Source: Streptomyces lasiicapitis (GTDB lineage Bacteria > Actinomycetota > Actinomycetes > Streptomycetales > Streptomycetaceae). From it: a DNA stretch of 64,000 bases. Location: NCBI RefSeq assembly GCF_014646335.1, contig NZ_BMNG01000017.1, positions 124,001 to 188,000 of the forward strand. Reading direction: 5' to 3'. The translations under genes and the position numbers were made by a program. The notes under the pieces were generated by a model. That model was not told the DNA's origin. It ran no database searches and saw nothing but the letters and a program-made list of their open reading frames with translations. This document shows, in pieces, positions 43,469 through 52,199 of the stretch (position 1 is the stretch's first letter; every line of letters begins with the position of its first letter).

Positions 43469-44896
43469 TCAGGAGAGCGGCGCCGTCTCCTCGTCGCGCG
43501 GGCCGGTGCCGCGGTTCTCCCTCGCCTTCTGGAGGGCGTAGCCGACCGCCATGAGGACCAGGGTCAGTCCGCCCGAGTAGAAGAGCTGGGTGCGGGTCTC
43601 GGACTCGCGGGCCATCAGGACGAACACCGTCGCCATCCCGGCGAGCGCCACATAGGTGAGCCAGGGGAAGAGCCACATCTTCACGACGAGCTTCTCGGGC
43701 GACTCGCGCTCCAGCTTCTTACGCAGCCTCAACTGCGCGGTCGCGATGAAGAACCACACCACGAGGATGATCGCGCCGATGGTGTTGAGCAGCCACTGGA
43801 AGATGTCGTCGGGCCGCCAGTAGCTGAGCAGGACGCACAGGAAGCCGAAGACCGACGAGGTCAGCACGGCGATGCGGGGCACGCCGCCGTAGAGCTGGCC
43901 GAGCGCCTTCGGGCCCTGGCCGCGCTCCACCAGGGAGTTGGCCATGCGGGACGCGCCGTAGATGTTGGCGTTCATCGCGGAGAGCAGGGCGATCAGGACG
44001 ACGACGTTCATGATCTGTCCTGCGCCGTCGATGCCGAGGTGGTCGAGCGTGGCGACGTACGGACCCTTCGCGGCGACCTCCTCGGCCGTCCACGGCAGCA
44101 GCGTCACGACGACGGCCATCGAGCCGACGTAGAAGAGCGCGATCCGCCACATCGCCGTGCGCACGGCCTTGGCCACGCCCTGGACGGGGTGCTCGGACTC
44201 GGCCGCCGCGATGGTGACGGTCTCCAGACCGCCGTACGCGAAGACGGAGGCCAGGAGTCCCACGATCAGGCCGTCCACGCCGTTGGGCATGAACCCGCCG
44301 TGTCCGGTCAGGTTGGTCATGCCGGGCGCGTCGGTGTCGGGGAGCCAGCCCATGATGGCGAGCACGCCGATGCCGAGGAAGAGGACGATCGCGCCGACCT
44401 TCAGGGCGGCGAACCAGAACTCGAACTCGCCGAAGTTCTTCACGGCCGCGAGGTTCGTGGCGCAGAACACCAGCATGAACAGGGCGACCCAGGCCCACTC
44501 GGGCACGCCCGGCACCCAGCCGTGCACGATCTTCGCGGCGCCGATGCCCTCCAGGCCGACGGCGACGCACAGCAGGAACCAGAACGACCAGCCGGCGGTG
44601 AACCCGGCCCACGGACCCATGGCCCGCTCGGCGTGCACGGAGAACGAGCCCGACGCGGGGTTGGCCGCGGCCATCTCGCCGAGCATGCGCATCACGAGCA
44701 TGACCAGGGCGCCGGAGATCGCGTACGCCAGGATGATCGAGGGACCGGCCGCGGCGATCGCCGTCCCCGAGCCCACGAAGAGCCCGGCGCCGATCACGCC
44801 GCCGAGGGCGATCATCGAAAGATGGCGCTGCTTGAGACCGTGTCCGAGGGGAGAGTCGGTCTTGGGTGGTGCGTCCTGCAAGGACGTCCGAGACAT
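43469..44896 (-). CDS. Amino-acid permease (APC superfamily) 1
   Basis: A twelve-helix proton-coupled amino-acid importer of 475 residues. The N-terminal cytosolic stretch ends in LKQRHLSMIALGGVIGAGLFVGSG, the unwound helix 1 that binds the substrate; VMRMLGEMAAANPASGSFS and NFGEFEFWFAALKV are further family hallmarks. The ATG at 44896 is favoured; an upstream start adds 24 unlikely residues. It is one of three related permeases on this strand within 7 kb, separated from the next by 148 bases. Specificity is not readable. Confidence 0.9.
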   Translation of the reverse strand: MSRTSLQDAPPKTDSPLGHGLKQRHLSMIALGGVIGAGLFVGSGTAIAAAGPSIILAYAISGALVMLVMRMLGEMAAANPASGSFSVHAERAMGPWAGFTAGWSFWFLLCVAVGLEGIGAAKIVHGWVPGVPEWAWVALFMLVFCATNLAAVKNFGEFEFWFAALKVGAIVLFLGIGVLAIMGWLPDTDAPGMTNLTGHGGFMPNGVDGLIVGLLASVFAYGGLETVTIAAAESEHPVQGVAKAVRTAMWRIALFYVGSMAVVVTLLPWTAEEVAAKGPYVATLDHLGIDGAGQIMNVVVLIALLSAMNANIYGASRMANSLVERGQGPKALGQLYGGVPRIAVLTSSVFGFLCVLLSYWRPDDIFQWLLNTIGAIILVVWFFIATAQLRLRKKLERESPEKLVVKMWLFPWLTYVALAGMATVFVLMARESETRTQLFYSGGLTLVLMAVGYALQKARENRGTGPRDEETAPLS

Positions 44897-45044
44897 GGGC
44901 GTGCCCTGTTCAGTAGCAGAGACGGGGAGCGAGAAGTGCGCCACAGTCTGAGCGCGCGTACCGCTCACAGGGAACAGTTGACCGGTATACGGACACGACG
45001 CTCACACATGGTGAAGATTTGTTCACATCACGAACACATAAGCG

Positions 45045-46493
45045 TCATGAACGCGTGCGCAGGCGCCGCTGCCGCCACTCCCGCGCCCATGCCACCGCGA
45101 TCACGGCCGCCGTCGCGCCCGCCGACCACAGCAACTGCGGCCGCGCCCCGTCGTCCCGGAGCATCAGCAGGATCACCACGGCCATCGCGGCGAGCGCGGC
45201 CCACGTGAGCCAGGGGAAGAACCACATCCGCAGGGTGAGGCGTTCCGGTGCCTCGCGCTCGATGCGGCGCCGGAGCCGCAGCTGCGACACCGCGATCAGC
45301 CCCCACACGAACAGCAGCGCGGCGCCCACCGAGTTGAGCATGTAGAGGAAGACGGACTCGGGCCACTTCAGATTCAGCAGTACGGACACGAAGCCGAAGG
45401 CCACCGAGGCGAGCACCGCATGCCGCGGCACCCCGCCGCCCGACACCTTCAGCAGTCCCTTCGGCGCCTCGCCGCGCTCGGCGAGGGAGAAGATCATGCG
45501 CGAGGAGCCGTACAGATTGGCGTTCAGGGACGAGAGCAGCGCCACGAACACCACGATGTTCATGAGGGTCCCGGCCGACGGGACGCCGATCGAGTCCAGG
45601 ACCGTGACATACGGGCTGAAACCGGCCTTCTGTGCCGTCCACGGCAGCACCGTCACGATGACCAGCATCGAACCGACGTAAAAGAAGAGGATGCGGTAGA
45701 CCGCGCTGCGCACCGCCCGCGCCACCGAGCGCACCGGATCGTCGGACTCCGCCGCCGCGATCGTCACGATCTCCAGACCGCCGAACGCGAAGAGCACCAC
45801 GACCACCCCGGAGACGACCCCGTCCCAGCCGTGCGGCAGGAACCCGCCGTCGCCGGTGAGGTGTGTGAAGCCGACGGGATCGGTGTCGGGAAGGACTCCG
45901 AAGATCGCGAGCAGCCCGAGGACGAGGAACGCGACGATCGCGAAGACCTTCAGGGCGGCGAACCAGAACTCGAACTCGCCGAAGTTCTTCACGGCCGCGA
46001 GATTGGCGCCGGTGAAGAACAGCATGAAGAGGAGCACCCACGCCCACTGCGGCACGCCCGGCGCCCATTCGTTGGCGATCCGGGCCGCGCCGGTCGCCTC
46101 CACGGCGAGCACCACGACGAGCAGGAACCAGTACAGCCACCCGACCGAGAACCCGGCCCACCGCCCGAGCGCCCGCTCGGCGTGTACGGAGAACGCGCCG
46201 GACGCCGGCATCGCGGCGGACATCTCGCCGAGCATCCGCATCACGCACATCGCGAGCGCGCCCGCGATCAGATAAGAGAGGACGATGCCGGGCCCCGCGA
46301 CCTCGATCCCGGCCCCCGACCCCACGAAAAGGCCGGCGCCGATGACGCCGCCGAGGCCGAGCATGGTGAGGTGGCGCTGCTTGAGGCCGCCGCCGAGGGG
46401 TTCGGGCCCCGTGTCCGTCGCGGCGGGGGCGTCGACCGCCGTCGCTCCCGTAGGGGGCACCGCCGACCGGGACGGCAAGGAGTCGTGCTTCAC
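45045..46493 (-). CDS. Amino-acid permease (APC superfamily) 2
   Basis: A 482-residue permease strongly similar to its downstream neighbour: LKQRHLTMLGLGGVIGAGLFVGSG at helix 1, VMRMLGEMSAAMPASGAFSVHAERALG, and NFGEFEFWFAALKVFAIVAF. A Pro/Ala-rich N-terminus of about 35 residues precedes the membrane part. The gap to permease 1 contains a TGTTC/GAACA dyad (45020-45036) that may belong to the downstream gene's promoter. The pair looks like a local duplication that has since diverged. Confidence 0.9.
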   Translation of the reverse strand: MKHDSLPSRSAVPPTGATAVDAPAATDTGPEPLGGGLKQRHLTMLGLGGVIGAGLFVGSGAGIEVAGPGIVLSYLIAGALAMCVMRMLGEMSAAMPASGAFSVHAERALGRWAGFSVGWLYWFLLVVVLAVEATGAARIANEWAPGVPQWAWVLLFMLFFTGANLAAVKNFGEFEFWFAALKVFAIVAFLVLGLLAIFGVLPDTDPVGFTHLTGDGGFLPHGWDGVVSGVVVVLFAFGGLEIVTIAAAESDDPVRSVARAVRSAVYRILFFYVGSMLVIVTVLPWTAQKAGFSPYVTVLDSIGVPSAGTLMNIVVFVALLSSLNANLYGSSRMIFSLAERGEAPKGLLKVSGGGVPRHAVLASVAFGFVSVLLNLKWPESVFLYMLNSVGAALLFVWGLIAVSQLRLRRRIEREAPERLTLRMWFFPWLTWAALAAMAVVILLMLRDDGARPQLLWSAGATAAVIAVAWAREWRQRRLRTRS

Positions 46494-46822
46494 GTTCAGT
46501 CGGCTCTCGGTGCTCAGGGGCTACAGCGGGAATCCAGGCTCAGAGGTTGAGGCCGGACTCCACGCCCAGGGGTTTGGCGGGAATCTACAGTCTCCCCGGC
46601 AGGCGCCCCGGGAAGCAACCGCGCACCCCGGCCCCTCTGACCTCAGTGACGAGCGTCACCCCGAATCGCGTGTGACCCCGCGGCTTTGTGCGGAGCCCAC
46701 CAACGCCGACCCGTTCCCTTTGTCACCGGCGCCCCCTGAAGCGCCGCCCGTTCCGGGGATAGGGTCACACCGTCTGACCCACCCATCCGCCCGCCCCAGG
46801 CCGCCAGAACCACGGAGTCCCG
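46494..46822. other. Divergent promoter region between permease 2 and bioY
   Basis: No gene was seen in these 329 bases. There is a GTGACG-AG-CGTCAC dyad at 46646-46659, and GTGTGACCC (46670-46678) with its exact complement GGGTCACAC (46762-46770) 83 bases later. The latter is 52 bases before bioY and could be part of its control region; no known BioQ or BirA box was recognised. Confidence 0.45.
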
Positions 46823-47413
46823 ATGAGTACAGCCGCCATATCCCGTCCGGGCCAGGTCCTGGCCGACCTCCTGCCCGCCTCCCGAGTGAAGGACGCCACG
46901 CTCGTCCTCGGCGGCGCCGCGCTCACCGGCATCGCCGCGCAGATCGCCGTCCCGGTCCCCGGCTCCCCGGTCCCGGTCACCGGCCAGACCTTCGCGGCCC
47001 TGCTCGTCGGCACCTCGCTCGGCGCCTACCGCGGCGCGGCCTCGCTCGCGGTGTACGCGGTCGTCGGCATGGCGGGCGTGCCCTGGTTCGCGCAGGCCAA
47101 GTCGGGCATGAGCATGCCGAGCCTCGGCTATGTCTTCGGCATGCTGCTCGCCGCCCTGGTCGTGGGCGCCCTCGCCCGCCGCGGCGCCGACCGGAGCGTG
47201 GCGCGGATGGCGGGCACGATGGTCCTCGGCTCCGCGATCATCTACGCCGTCGGCGTGCCGTACCTGGCCGCGTCCACCGGCATGTCCCTGACGGAGGCGG
47301 TCGCGGCCGGGCTCACGCCGTTCCTCATCGGCGACGCGCTCAAGGCGGCGCTCGCGATGGGCGCGCTGCCGCTGGCGTGGAAGCTCATCGACGGCGACAC
47401 CGACAAGCACTGA
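46823..47413 (+). CDS. bioY: Biotin transporter, substrate-binding S component
   Basis: A membrane protein of 196 residues with about six helices that binds biotin. Family features are VPVPGSPVPVTGQTFAALLVG near residue 45, the LGAYRGAASLAVYAVVGMAGVPWF segment, and TPFLIGDALKAALAM near the end. No ATPase or energy-coupling (EcfT) genes are adjacent, so it must use a shared ECF module or act alone, as reported for some BioY proteins. It converges on the oxidoreductase gene with 14 bases between stops. Confidence 0.92.
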   Translation: MSTAAISRPGQVLADLLPASRVKDATLVLGGAALTGIAAQIAVPVPGSPVPVTGQTFAALLVGTSLGAYRGAASLAVYAVVGMAGVPWFAQAKSGMSMPSLGYVFGMLLAALVVGALARRGADRSVARMAGTMVLGSAIIYAVGVPYLAASTGMSLTEAVAAGLTPFLIGDALKAALAMGALPLAWKLIDGDTDKH

Positions 47414-47427
47414 CGCGGGTTCGTACG

Positions 47428-48801
47428 TCAACTGACGTCGTAGTTCCGCCTGAAGAGGTTCGCCGGGTCGTACAAGGCCTTCAGCCCGGCGAGCCTCTTC
47501 CGCGTTTCCGGGTCGTACAGACCTTCCGTACGGTCGCCGCTGCCGAAGGTGAAGTTCAGCGACCGCCCGACGGTGTGCCGTTCCACTCCGGCCAGCGCGT
47601 CCGCGTAGAACTCCCGCAGGGTCTCGCGGTCCGCGCCGGCCGCGTCGGCCGCGCCGTCAAGTGGTGACAGGATCCGCAGCAGCCAGCGCGCGTCCCGGTG
47701 CGGCACGGCGTTGGCGGCAGGGCGGGCGAGGGCGCCGCCGAGGTGGTTGAGCTGCACCACGTGCATGCGGTCGGCGGCGGGCCCGGCGAGGGACACAAGC
47801 CGTTCGAGCCCGGCGGTGTCGAGGGCGTCCAGCATGCGGCTCTCCCCGTAGTACGCGTGCGGGAAGTCCGGGTCGCTGTGGATGGTGTGGCTTTCGGTGT
47901 ACGGCAGTTCGCGCAGGGAGTCCTCGTGGGCGGGTGCGATCGCGCGCAGCGGCGCCACGAGCCGCTCGCCGTCCTCGGCACTGCCGGTGTACGCGACGCG
48001 CACGGTCACCAGATAGCGGCCCCGCAGCGCCTCCGGGAGCATCGGCAGGTCGGGGTAGACGAGCGCGGCGACGGAGGACGTCACCTCGTCCGGCACGGTC
48101 TCGGTCCAGGCGGTGTACGCGCGCAGGATCGCCGCCGGGTCCACTGCGCGCCCGTCGAAGGCGAGCGCGCCCCCGTACAGCCGCGCCACGGGTACCAGAC
48201 CGATCTCCAGGGCCGTCACGGCCCCGAGGTTCGCGCCGCCGCCGAGCAGCCCCCAGAACAGTTCCGGCTCGCTCTCGGCCGTCACGTGCCGCACGGCGCC
48301 GTCCGCGGTCACCACGTCCAGGGACCGCACATGGTCGGCCGCGTACCCGAACTCCCGCGCCAGGATGCCGAGTCCGCCGCCCAGTGTGTACGAGACGGCG
48401 CCCACGGACGGCGCCGATCCGTTCAACGGCGCGAGCCCGTGCTCCGCGGCGGCCGCCACGACCTGCCCCCAGCGGACGCCCGCCCCGACCCGGACGGTGC
48501 GCGCCGCGGGGTCCACGACGACCTCGTCCATGCGGCGGGTGGTGATCAGTACGCCGCCGTGCGAGGCGTCCGGGAGGCCGTGCCCGGTGGCCTGCACGCC
48601 GACCGGCAGGCCTGCCTCGGCGGCGTACGCCACGGCCGCGACGACGTCGTCGGTGCCGGAGGCGGCGAAGACCACGTCGGGGCGCTGGGCGAACCCGGTC
48701 TGGAATCCGGCGAGTTCGTCGTCGTAGCCGGCGTCGCCGGGGCGCAGGACGAGCTGCTGCTCGGTGCGGGCGCCGGGGGTGCCGGGGGTGCTGAAGTCCA
48801 T
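47428..48801 (-). CDS. FAD-linked oxidoreductase, berberine-bridge-enzyme type
   Basis: A 457-residue flavoprotein. The PP-loop/VAO FAD domain holds VVFAASGTDDVVAAVAYAAEAGLPVGVQATGHG, with the His that can carry FAD; the cysteine of bicovalent members is replaced here in GGGLGILAREFGYAADHV. The C-terminal BBE motif is YDPANLFRRNYDV. Such enzymes oxidise sugars, alcohols or secondary metabolites. It has no signal peptide. An inverted repeat upstream (48850-48872) suggests control by a repressor that is not encoded next door. Confidence 0.88.
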   Translation of the reverse strand: MDFSTPGTPGARTEQQLVLRPGDAGYDDELAGFQTGFAQRPDVVFAASGTDDVVAAVAYAAEAGLPVGVQATGHGLPDASHGGVLITTRRMDEVVVDPAARTVRVGAGVRWGQVVAAAAEHGLAPLNGSAPSVGAVSYTLGGGLGILAREFGYAADHVRSLDVVTADGAVRHVTAESEPELFWGLLGGGANLGAVTALEIGLVPVARLYGGALAFDGRAVDPAAILRAYTAWTETVPDEVTSSVAALVYPDLPMLPEALRGRYLVTVRVAYTGSAEDGERLVAPLRAIAPAHEDSLRELPYTESHTIHSDPDFPHAYYGESRMLDALDTAGLERLVSLAGPAADRMHVVQLNHLGGALARPAANAVPHRDARWLLRILSPLDGAADAAGADRETLREFYADALAGVERHTVGRSLNFTFGSGDRTEGLYDPETRKRLAGLKALYDPANLFRRNYDVS

Positions 48802-48849
48802 GGGGTGCTCCCTGCTTCGATCTTGCTGTCGAGCACACCCTGGCGCAAT

Positions 48850-48872
48850 AACTTGACACCTGACGTCAAGTT
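48850..48872. promoter_or_regulatory. Operator-like inverted repeat
   Basis: AACTTGAC and GTCAAGTT are perfect 8-base arms with a 7-base spacer, about 50 bases upstream of the BBE-type oxidoreductase start. A TTGAC on either strand falls within the arms, so a bound regulator would cover the -35 region. Confidence 0.6.
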
Positions 48873-48903
48873 TTCAGGCAGTAAGAAACCGGTAGCAAAA
48901 AAC

Positions 48904-48954
48904 GGGGTGCCCGCCGGGGGCAGCGGCAACGGCTGCCGCCCCGGCGGGCACCCC
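48904..48954 (-). terminator. Terminator of APC permease 3
   Basis: GGGGTGCCCGCCGGGG and CCCCGGCGGGCACCCC are perfect 16-base arms with an inner GCAGC/GCTGC hairpin, 27 bases after the permease stop. Confidence 0.78.
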
Positions 48955-48981
48955 GCACAGAGGTCAGGTCTGGCGGACCTG

Positions 48982-50463
48982 TCAGGCCTCGGTGAGCTCC
49001 TCGTCCGAGCGCGGCCGCGGCCGGATCTTCTCGCGCACCACGGCGATCCCGAGCACCAGCGCCGCCACGAGCAGCGAGAGCAGCATCTGCTTGCGCCCGG
49101 CGTCGTCGTACAGCATGTAGACGATCACGAACGAGATCATGCCGATGGTGATCCAGGTCAGATACGGGAAGAGCCACATCTTCACGACCAGCTTCTCCGG
49201 CTGCTCGCGCAGGATGATGCCGCGCATCTTCAGCTGCGTGAAGCAGATGACGAGCCACACGAAGAGCGCGACCGCGCCGGAGGAGTTCAGCAGGAACTCG
49301 AAGACGTCGTCGGGCCACTGGTAGTTGAACCACACGGCGACGAAGCCGAAGACGACCGAACCGAGGATCGCGGTGCGCGGCACGCCGCTGGCGGTGGTGC
49401 GTGCGAACGCCTTCGGGGCGTCGCCGCGCTCGCCGAGCGAGAAGGCCATGCGCGAGGCGGTGTACAGACCGGAGTTGAGACAGGACAGGACGGCCGTGAG
49501 GATGATCACGTCCATGACCGTGCCGGCGTTCGGGATGCCGATGGAGTTCAGCGCGGCGACGTAGGAGCCGTCCTTGACGATCGACTTGTCGTTCCACGGA
49601 AGGAGCGTGACGACGACGAAGATCGAGCCCAGGTAGAAGACGCCGATGCGCCAGATCACGCTGTTGGTGGCCTTGGTGACGGCGCGCTGCGGGTCCTCGG
49701 ACTCACCGGCGGCGAGGGTGACGATCTCGGAGCCCATGAAGGAGAAGACGACCATCAGGACACCGGTGAGGATCGCGCCCGCGCCGTTGGGCATGAATCC
49801 GCCCGCGTCGGTGAGGTGCGCGAAGCCGCTGCCCGCGTTGTCCGAGCCGGGAAGGATGCCGAACACGGCAAGCAGGCCGATGACGACGAAGCCGCCGATC
49901 GCGACCACCTTGATGCCCGCGAACCAGAACTCGAACTCGCCGTAGCTGCTGACCGAGACGAGGTTGGTCGCGGTGAGCACGACCATCACTATGAGCGCCC
50001 AGCCCCACTGCGGGACGCCCGGCATCCACTTGCCCAGGATGTCGGCACCCGCGGTCGCCTCGACGGCGAGCACCACGACCCAGAAGAACCAGTACAGCCA
50101 GCCGATGGAGAAGCCCGCCCAGCGCCCGAGCGCCCGGTCGGCGTAGGCCGAGAACGACCCGGAGGACGGCCGCGCCACGGCCATCTCACCGAGCATGCGC
50201 ATCACGAACACGACCATGGCGCCCACGAGCGCGTACGACACGAGGATCGCGGGGCCCGCGGCCTTGATGCCGGCGGAGGAGCCGACGAACAGCCCCGCAC
50301 CGATCACGCCACCGATGGCGATCATCGACAGGTGGCGGTTCTTCAGCCCCGCCTGCAGGCCGTCGCCACCCTCTCCGTGACCGCTGCCCGGCTTGCCCGA
50401 CTGGGAATCGACGGGCCCTTCGGGGGTGCTGTCTTCCTTCGCAAGGGACGGTTGCGAGGTCAT
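48982..50463 (-). CDS. Amino-acid permease (APC superfamily) 3
   Basis: A 493-residue permease with LKNRHLSMIAIGGVIGAGLFVGSS at helix 1, VMRMLGEMAVARPSSGSFSAYADRALG and SYGEFEFWFAGIKVVAIGG. It is less similar to the other two permeases than they are to each other in the loops (FAHLTDAGGFMPNGAGA). A 40-residue acidic/Gly-rich N-terminus precedes the membrane region. The ATG at 50463 has AAAGGA upstream. It is separately transcribed, with rpiB divergent. Confidence 0.9.
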   Translation of the reverse strand: MTSQPSLAKEDSTPEGPVDSQSGKPGSGHGEGGDGLQAGLKNRHLSMIAIGGVIGAGLFVGSSAGIKAAGPAILVSYALVGAMVVFVMRMLGEMAVARPSSGSFSAYADRALGRWAGFSIGWLYWFFWVVVLAVEATAGADILGKWMPGVPQWGWALIVMVVLTATNLVSVSSYGEFEFWFAGIKVVAIGGFVVIGLLAVFGILPGSDNAGSGFAHLTDAGGFMPNGAGAILTGVLMVVFSFMGSEIVTLAAGESEDPQRAVTKATNSVIWRIGVFYLGSIFVVVTLLPWNDKSIVKDGSYVAALNSIGIPNAGTVMDVIILTAVLSCLNSGLYTASRMAFSLGERGDAPKAFARTTASGVPRTAILGSVVFGFVAVWFNYQWPDDVFEFLLNSSGAVALFVWLVICFTQLKMRGIILREQPEKLVVKMWLFPYLTWITIGMISFVIVYMLYDDAGRKQMLLSLLVAALVLGIAVVREKIRPRPRSDEELTEA

Positions 50464-50690
50464 AGGCAGATCCTTTGGTTCGCGGGGACGAGCTCCCGCA
50501 TTAAAAGCGCAGCGGCGGACGGGACGAAAGGCCCGTCTCCGGATCGTTGTATTCCGCGGAATGCTGAGTGAACGGGTGCTTACGCACGATGACCGGACAG
50601 GGGGATTGGCCTGCACCAATCGGCGGCGGGAGGCGGCTCCTCGCCGCCCCACGGCGGCCGCCCACGCCCGTGCATGCCACACTTCGCTGC

Positions 50691-51179
50691 ATGCGCGTGT
50701 ACCTCGGCTCGGATCATGCCGGCTACGAACTGAAGAACCACCTCGTCGAATGGCTCAAGGCGCACGGGCACGAGCCCGTCGACTGCGGGCCCCACATCTA
50801 CGACGCCCAGGACGACTACCCGCCGTTCTGCCTGCGCGCCGCGGAGAGGACCGCTGCGGACCCCGAGGCCCTCGGCATCGTCATCGGCGGCTCCGGCAAC
50901 GGGGAGCAGATCGCGGCGAACAAGGTGAAGGGTGTGCGGGCGGCTCTCGCCTGGAGCGAGCAGACCGCTGCGCTCGGGCGTGAGCACAATGACGCCAACG
51001 TGATCTCCATCGGCGGGCGGATGCACACCCAGGACGAGGCCACGAAGTTCGTCGAGATCTTCCTCGCCACGCCCTACTCGGGCGAGCCCCGGCACACCCG
51101 CCGCATCGAGATGCTCTCCCACTACGAGACCACCGGCGAACTCCCGGCCATCCCGGCCCACCACCCGCAGCAGGGCTGA
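50691..51179 (+). CDS. rpiB: Ribose-5-phosphate isomerase B
   Basis: Interconverts ribose 5-phosphate and ribulose 5-phosphate in the pentose phosphate pathway. The 162-residue product has the GSDHAGYELK phosphate-binding start and GGSGNGEQIAANKVKGVRAAL. The catalytic base in this actinobacterial subgroup is a Glu (here Glu72), as in Mycobacterium tuberculosis RpiB, in place of the Cys of E. coli. The start begins the family sequence directly at ATG 50691. A DNA glycosylase follows after a repeat element. Confidence 0.93.
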   Translation: MRVYLGSDHAGYELKNHLVEWLKAHGHEPVDCGPHIYDAQDDYPPFCLRAAERTAADPEALGIVIGGSGNGEQIAANKVKGVRAALAWSEQTAALGREHNDANVISIGGRMHTQDEATKFVEIFLATPYSGEPRHTRRIEMLSHYETTGELPAIPAHHPQQG

Positions 51180-51189
51180 GGCGGGCGCC

Positions 51190-51297
51190 CCTTCCCGGAA
51201 TCCAGCCCCTCCGGCGTTTGAGGAGCGGGGGTCTGGGGGCAGAGCCCCCAGTTTCGGGAAGGGGCGGGCTTGGGGAGCCCCCGGCAGGGCCCCGGCC
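51190..51297. repeat. Dispersed composite repeat, copy F
   Basis: It contains CCTTCCCGGAATCCAGCCCC, the CTCCGGCGTTTGAGGAGCGG half-site, GGGGTCTGGGGGCAGAGCCC, TTTCGGGAAGGGGCGGG and a CCGGCAGGGCCCC tail. It sits just after rpiB, with one inner arm missing. A C-rich tract with 15-base direct repeats (CCACTCCCACCCCAC) follows at 51300-51350. Confidence 0.7.
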
Positions 51298-51364
51298 AGC
51301 CACCCCCACCCCACCCACTCCCACCCCACCCACTCCCACCCCACCCCCCCCAGGAGAAGACCCC

Positions 51365-52195
51365 GTGCCGGAGGGCCACACCATCCACCGCCTCGCGGCC
51401 GATCACCGCGAGCGGTTCGAGGGACGAAAGGTGCGCGCCACCAGCCCCCAGGGCAAGTTCTCCGACGGCGCGGCCCTCGTGAGCGGCCACCCCCTGAGCA
51501 CGGCGGAAGCCCACGGCAAGCACCTGTTCCTCGGCTTCGCCGAGACGGGCTGGATCCACATCCACCTGGGCCTCTTCGGCAAGGTGGCCTTCGGCGGCAC
51601 GCCCGCGCCCCCGCCCACGGACACGGTCCGCCTGCGCCTCGCGACCCCCACCGCGTACATGGACCTGCGCGGCCCGACGACCTGCGCGCTCATCACCGAC
51701 GAGGAGAAGCAGGCGATACACGCCCGCCTGGGCCCGGACCCGCTGCGCCCGCGGGGCGAGGGCAACGACCCGGAGGCGGCCTGGCGCCGAATCTCCCGCA
51801 GCCGCACCACCGTCGCGGCGCTCCTCCTGGACCAGAAGGTCGTCGCGGGCGTGGGCAACGTCTACCGCGCGGAGGTCCTGTTCCGGCACGGCATCGACCC
51901 GTACACACCCGGCAAGGACCTCACGTACGCCCAATGGACGGCGATCTGGGCCGACCTGGTGGACCTCATGCGCGAGGGCGTCCGGCACAACCGCATCGAC
52001 ACGGTCAGGCCCGAGCACACCCCGGAGGCGATGGGCCGCCCGCCGCGCGTGGATGACCACGGCGGCGAGGTGTACGTGTACCGCAGGGCCAGGCAGGCCT
52101 GCCACATCTGTGGCGGCGAGATCCGCACCGCCGATCTCGCCGCCCGCAACCTCTTCTGGTGCCCGGCCTGCCAGCGGCCGCAGCCGACCCGCTGA
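51365..52195 (+). CDS. Formamidopyrimidine/endonuclease VIII-family DNA glycosylase
   Basis: A base-excision repair enzyme of 276 residues. After the initiator the chain begins PEGHTIHRLA; Pro2-Glu3 is the catalytic N-terminus of this family. The H2TH DNA-binding motif is around TTVAALLLDQKVVAGVGNVYRAEVLF, and a C-terminal zinc finger has CHIC and CPAC pairs. The sequence is Nei-like rather than MutM-like. AGGAGA precedes the GTG, which is chosen because it places Pro-Glu at positions 2-3. It is tail to tail with the Eis-like gene. Confidence 0.9.
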   Translation: MPEGHTIHRLAADHRERFEGRKVRATSPQGKFSDGAALVSGHPLSTAEAHGKHLFLGFAETGWIHIHLGLFGKVAFGGTPAPPPTDTVRLRLATPTAYMDLRGPTTCALITDEEKQAIHARLGPDPLRPRGEGNDPEAAWRRISRSRTTVAALLLDQKVVAGVGNVYRAEVLFRHGIDPYTPGKDLTYAQWTAIWADLVDLMREGVRHNRIDTVRPEHTPEAMGRPPRVDDHGGEVYVYRRARQACHICGGEIRTADLAARNLFWCPACQRPQPTR

Positions 52196-52199
52196 CCCG

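Noticed and set aside
43469..50463. Three APC permeases as one amino-acid uptake operon
   Set aside because: Each has its own terminator or divergent neighbour, and bioY and an oxidoreductase separate the third, so they are better seen as separate units.
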